Positions 22,570-23,932 of a stretch of 23,932 nt of DNA are shown here, piece after piece. The notes beneath the pieces were generated by a model. It made no database searches. It was given only the letters and a program-made list of their open reading frames with translations, and was not told where the DNA came from. The position numbers and the translations under genes were made by a program. Each line of letters begins with the position of its first letter. Position 1 is the stretch's first letter. Source of the DNA: an uncultured Clostridia bacterium (GTDB lineage Bacteria > Bacillota > Clostridia > Peptostreptococcales > Anaerovoracaceae); assembly GCA_934256595.1 (NCBI GenBank), contig CAKQOW010000036.1, positions 1 to 23,932 on the forward strand, given 5' to 3'.

Positions 22570-23616
22570 TTATCTGACCTTTGCAGGTGTCAGACTGTTT
22601 ACTGCTGCATATGATCTGTCTATAACCAGTGAATAAGCTTTCTGCGCAGGCTTTCCCGAAAGAAGAACCGTTACTGCAAAGCTTATGACAAACAGACATA
22701 TCAGATAAAGCCACTCATAGCCGTTGAAGTCAAAATATCCGAAAGTGAACCCCTTTACCTTGAATACCAGTACAAACAGCATATGAAATATGTAAATCGG
22801 CATAGTGTTCATACCTATGTGCGCCCAGAAGCCCTGTTTTGCAGAGAGTATGCTCAGAAGAAACAGTATCCAGCCAAAGCTTACAGCCAGCAGGGCGGCT
22901 CTGAATAAAAGGCCCTCTGCTATTGACATATGAGTAGCGCTGAAAGAGGCCTTGAGCTTGATTGCCTCTGCAATATTTTCAGGACAGAAGCAGACAGCCA
23001 GAACGGTTATTGAGCAGAGAACAGCTCCCAGCAGAACAATCTGCCATACGGAGCGCAGCCGCAGCTTTTCAACCTTTTCTATTGTCATATAATAGCCGGC
23101 TACAAAAGGGAAAAAGAATGTGCACATTCTCGATACCGCAAAACCGCTGCTGCTCAGAGGCTCAAAGATACCCGACAGCAGATATATTCCGAGAGCTATA
23201 GCGGGCAGATGCGGTATTTTAACATAGAATTTCTGAAAAAACTTATAGACAAACAACACAACCAGAAACCACATGGCGTAAGGAAGACTTCCTGCCTGAA
23301 ACATTTCGGCAGCCTTGTCAAAGCCGTAGTAATATGCGGCAAGAGGCCAGAAAACAATCCCGACAACTATAACGGGCCAAAGTAGCGAACCAAACAGCTT
23401 GTCTCTGTTTTTGTCAGGATTTTTACTGAACATTCCCGAAAGGAAAAAGAAAGCCTGCATAACAAAGATATCAATTCCGACATAAATCAGATTACCTATA
23501 TTGCCGGTAAACTCATAACCGCCTTTAAATGTGAAGTGCTGGAGCACAATCAGGAACATACATATGCCCCTGAGCGCATCATATCTGTAGTTTCTTTCTT
23601 TAATAATCTCTCCCAT
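22570..23616 (-). CDS. Membrane acyltransferase (acyltransferase_3 family)
   Basis: 348 residues with about ten hydrophobic segments. The N-terminus has the family start RYDALRGICMFLIVLQHF (11-28) with the conserved Arg and His, and FFFLSGMF (56-63) follows in the next helix. The family transfers acetyl or other acyl groups across the membrane to sugars of surface polysaccharide, peptidoglycan or antibiotics; the acceptor cannot be told from sequence. No glycan cluster is nearby in the window. The ATG at 23614-23616 has AAGGGG nine bases upstream. A clear promoter was not found; TATAAT-like boxes occur near 23680-23700 inside an inverted repeat. Confidence 0.85.
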   Translation of the reverse strand: MGEIIKERNYRYDALRGICMFLIVLQHFTFKGGYEFTGNIGNLIYVGIDIFVMQAFFFLSGMFSKNPDKNRDKLFGSLLWPVIVVGIVFWPLAAYYYGFDKAAEMFQAGSLPYAMWFLVVLFVYKFFQKFYVKIPHLPAIALGIYLLSGIFEPLSSSGFAVSRMCTFFFPFVAGYYMTIEKVEKLRLRSVWQIVLLGAVLCSITVLAVCFCPENIAEAIKLKASFSATHMSIAEGLLFRAALLAVSFGWILFLLSILSAKQGFWAHIGMNTMPIYIFHMLFVLVFKVKGFTFGYFDFNGYEWLYLICLFVISFAVTVLLSGKPAQKAYSLVIDRSYAAVNSLTPAKVR

Positions 23617-23678
23617 AAATAATTACCCCTTATTAAACATTGAATTAATTTTAAACTGCTGTTGCATCGCACTGGATT

Positions 23679-23726
23679 ATACCGCTGTGAAATGCATTAT
23701 ACCGTAATGCTAACTTGAGGCGGTAT
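23679..23726. repeat. Nested inverted repeat
   Basis: ATACCGC (23679-23685) is complementary to GCGGTAT (23720-23726). Between them GCATTA (23694-23699) pairs with TAATGC (23705-23710), so the stretch can fold into a hairpin on a stem. ATTATACCG occurs twice within it. Confidence 0.6.
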
Positions 23727-23732
23727 CGCTAT

Positions 23733-23874
23733 CGCTCCAACGCACTTCGTTCATTGCTGTCCGTTTTGCCTAGCCAAGCATAGCTTGGGGCAAAAAGGCA
23801 ACGCTGCGCTCCAACGCACTTCGTTTGTTGCTGTCCGTTTTTCCTAGCCAAGCACAGCTTGGGGCAAAAAGGCA
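23733..23874. repeat. Two 68-bp direct repeats (period 74 bp), each with a terminator-like hairpin
   Basis: The unit starts CGCTCCAACGCACTTCGTT at 23733 and again at 23807, and each copy ends GGGGCAAAAAGGCA. The copies differ at about five bases. Each contains CCAAGC/GCTTGG flanked in copy 1 by TTTTGCC/GGCAAAA, a long imperfect stem with A/T ends. No frame is open through them and they are not transposase-related. This 316-bp right end of the window holds no gene. Confidence 0.8.
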
Positions 23875-23903
23875 TGTGTATTTCATCAGCTCTTGAAGCC
23901 CTA

Positions 23904-23930
23904 GCCCAATTTGTGTAAGCAAATTGTGGC
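23904..23930. repeat. Third related hairpin at the right edge
   Basis: CTAGCC, the same lead as in the 74-bp repeats, is followed by CAATTTG/CAAATTG (23907-23913 with 23920-23926) and a closing CC/GG. This may be a diverged member of the same repeat family, cut by the window end. Confidence 0.45.
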
Positions 23931-23932
23931 AG

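Noticed and set aside
23733..23874. CRISPR array
   Set aside because: Only two copies, 68 bp long and separated by 6 bp, with no spacer of normal size and no cas gene.

Overview
The window looks like chromosome of a strictly anaerobic, amino-acid/polyamine-using Bacillota (Clostridia-type). It has strong AGGAGG-type ribosome binding sites, sigma-A promoters, intrinsic terminators, oxygen-sensitive [FeFe]-hydrogenases of the trimeric bifurcating kind, ScpA/ScpB, a sporulation/vegetative-type D,D-carboxypeptidase and a glycine riboswitch. No RNA polymerase, rRNA or tRNA marker is present, so a closer taxonomic call would be a guess.

Layout. At 1-389 (minus) is a SecB-like chaperone gene cut by the window edge. 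From 486 to 8976 (minus) two complete head-to-tail hydCBA operons each encode a trimeric NAD(P)-linked electron-bifurcating [FeFe]-hydrogenase, each with its own promoter and terminator. From 9235 to 10364 (minus) a PhzF-family isomerase gene is followed by a small XRE-type regulator. From 10657 to 13902 (plus) two near-identical putrescine aminotransferase genes lie in tandem, sharing 977 identical base pairs but with unrelated promoters and leaders. From 13995 to 16035 (plus) lies a short accessory islet: an endolysin-like amidase without signal peptide, then a structured RNA leader ending in an intrinsic terminator, then an AT-rich PBECR4-like putative ribonuclease. From 16154 to 18027 (minus) a threonine aldolase is followed by a tandem glycine riboswitch and a TRIC/UPF0126 membrane protein. 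From 18160 to 22493 (plus) are mtnA, scpA-scpB, a D,D-carboxypeptidase and an odd cysteine-rich PyrK-like reductase. From 22570 (minus) is a membrane acyltransferase, and the right end is a non-coding stretch with hairpin-containing 74-bp tandem repeats.

How the parts fit. The hydrogenases would balance reduced ferredoxin and NAD(P)H against H2 during fermentation, and the aminotransferases would feed putrescine-derived carbon into that fermentation. The two hydrogenase copies are not equivalent: the flavoprotein subunit of copy 1 has lost conserved NADH-pocket residues that copy 2 keeps. Threonine aldolase makes glycine, and the gene after it is under glycine control.

The best candidate for an undescribed system is promoter 14930-14958, structured (possibly pseudoknotted) RNA about 14965-15119, a leaky terminator, and a PBECR4-like nuclease gene. 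This order resembles type III toxin-antitoxin or abortive-infection loci. It is inferred from sequence alone.
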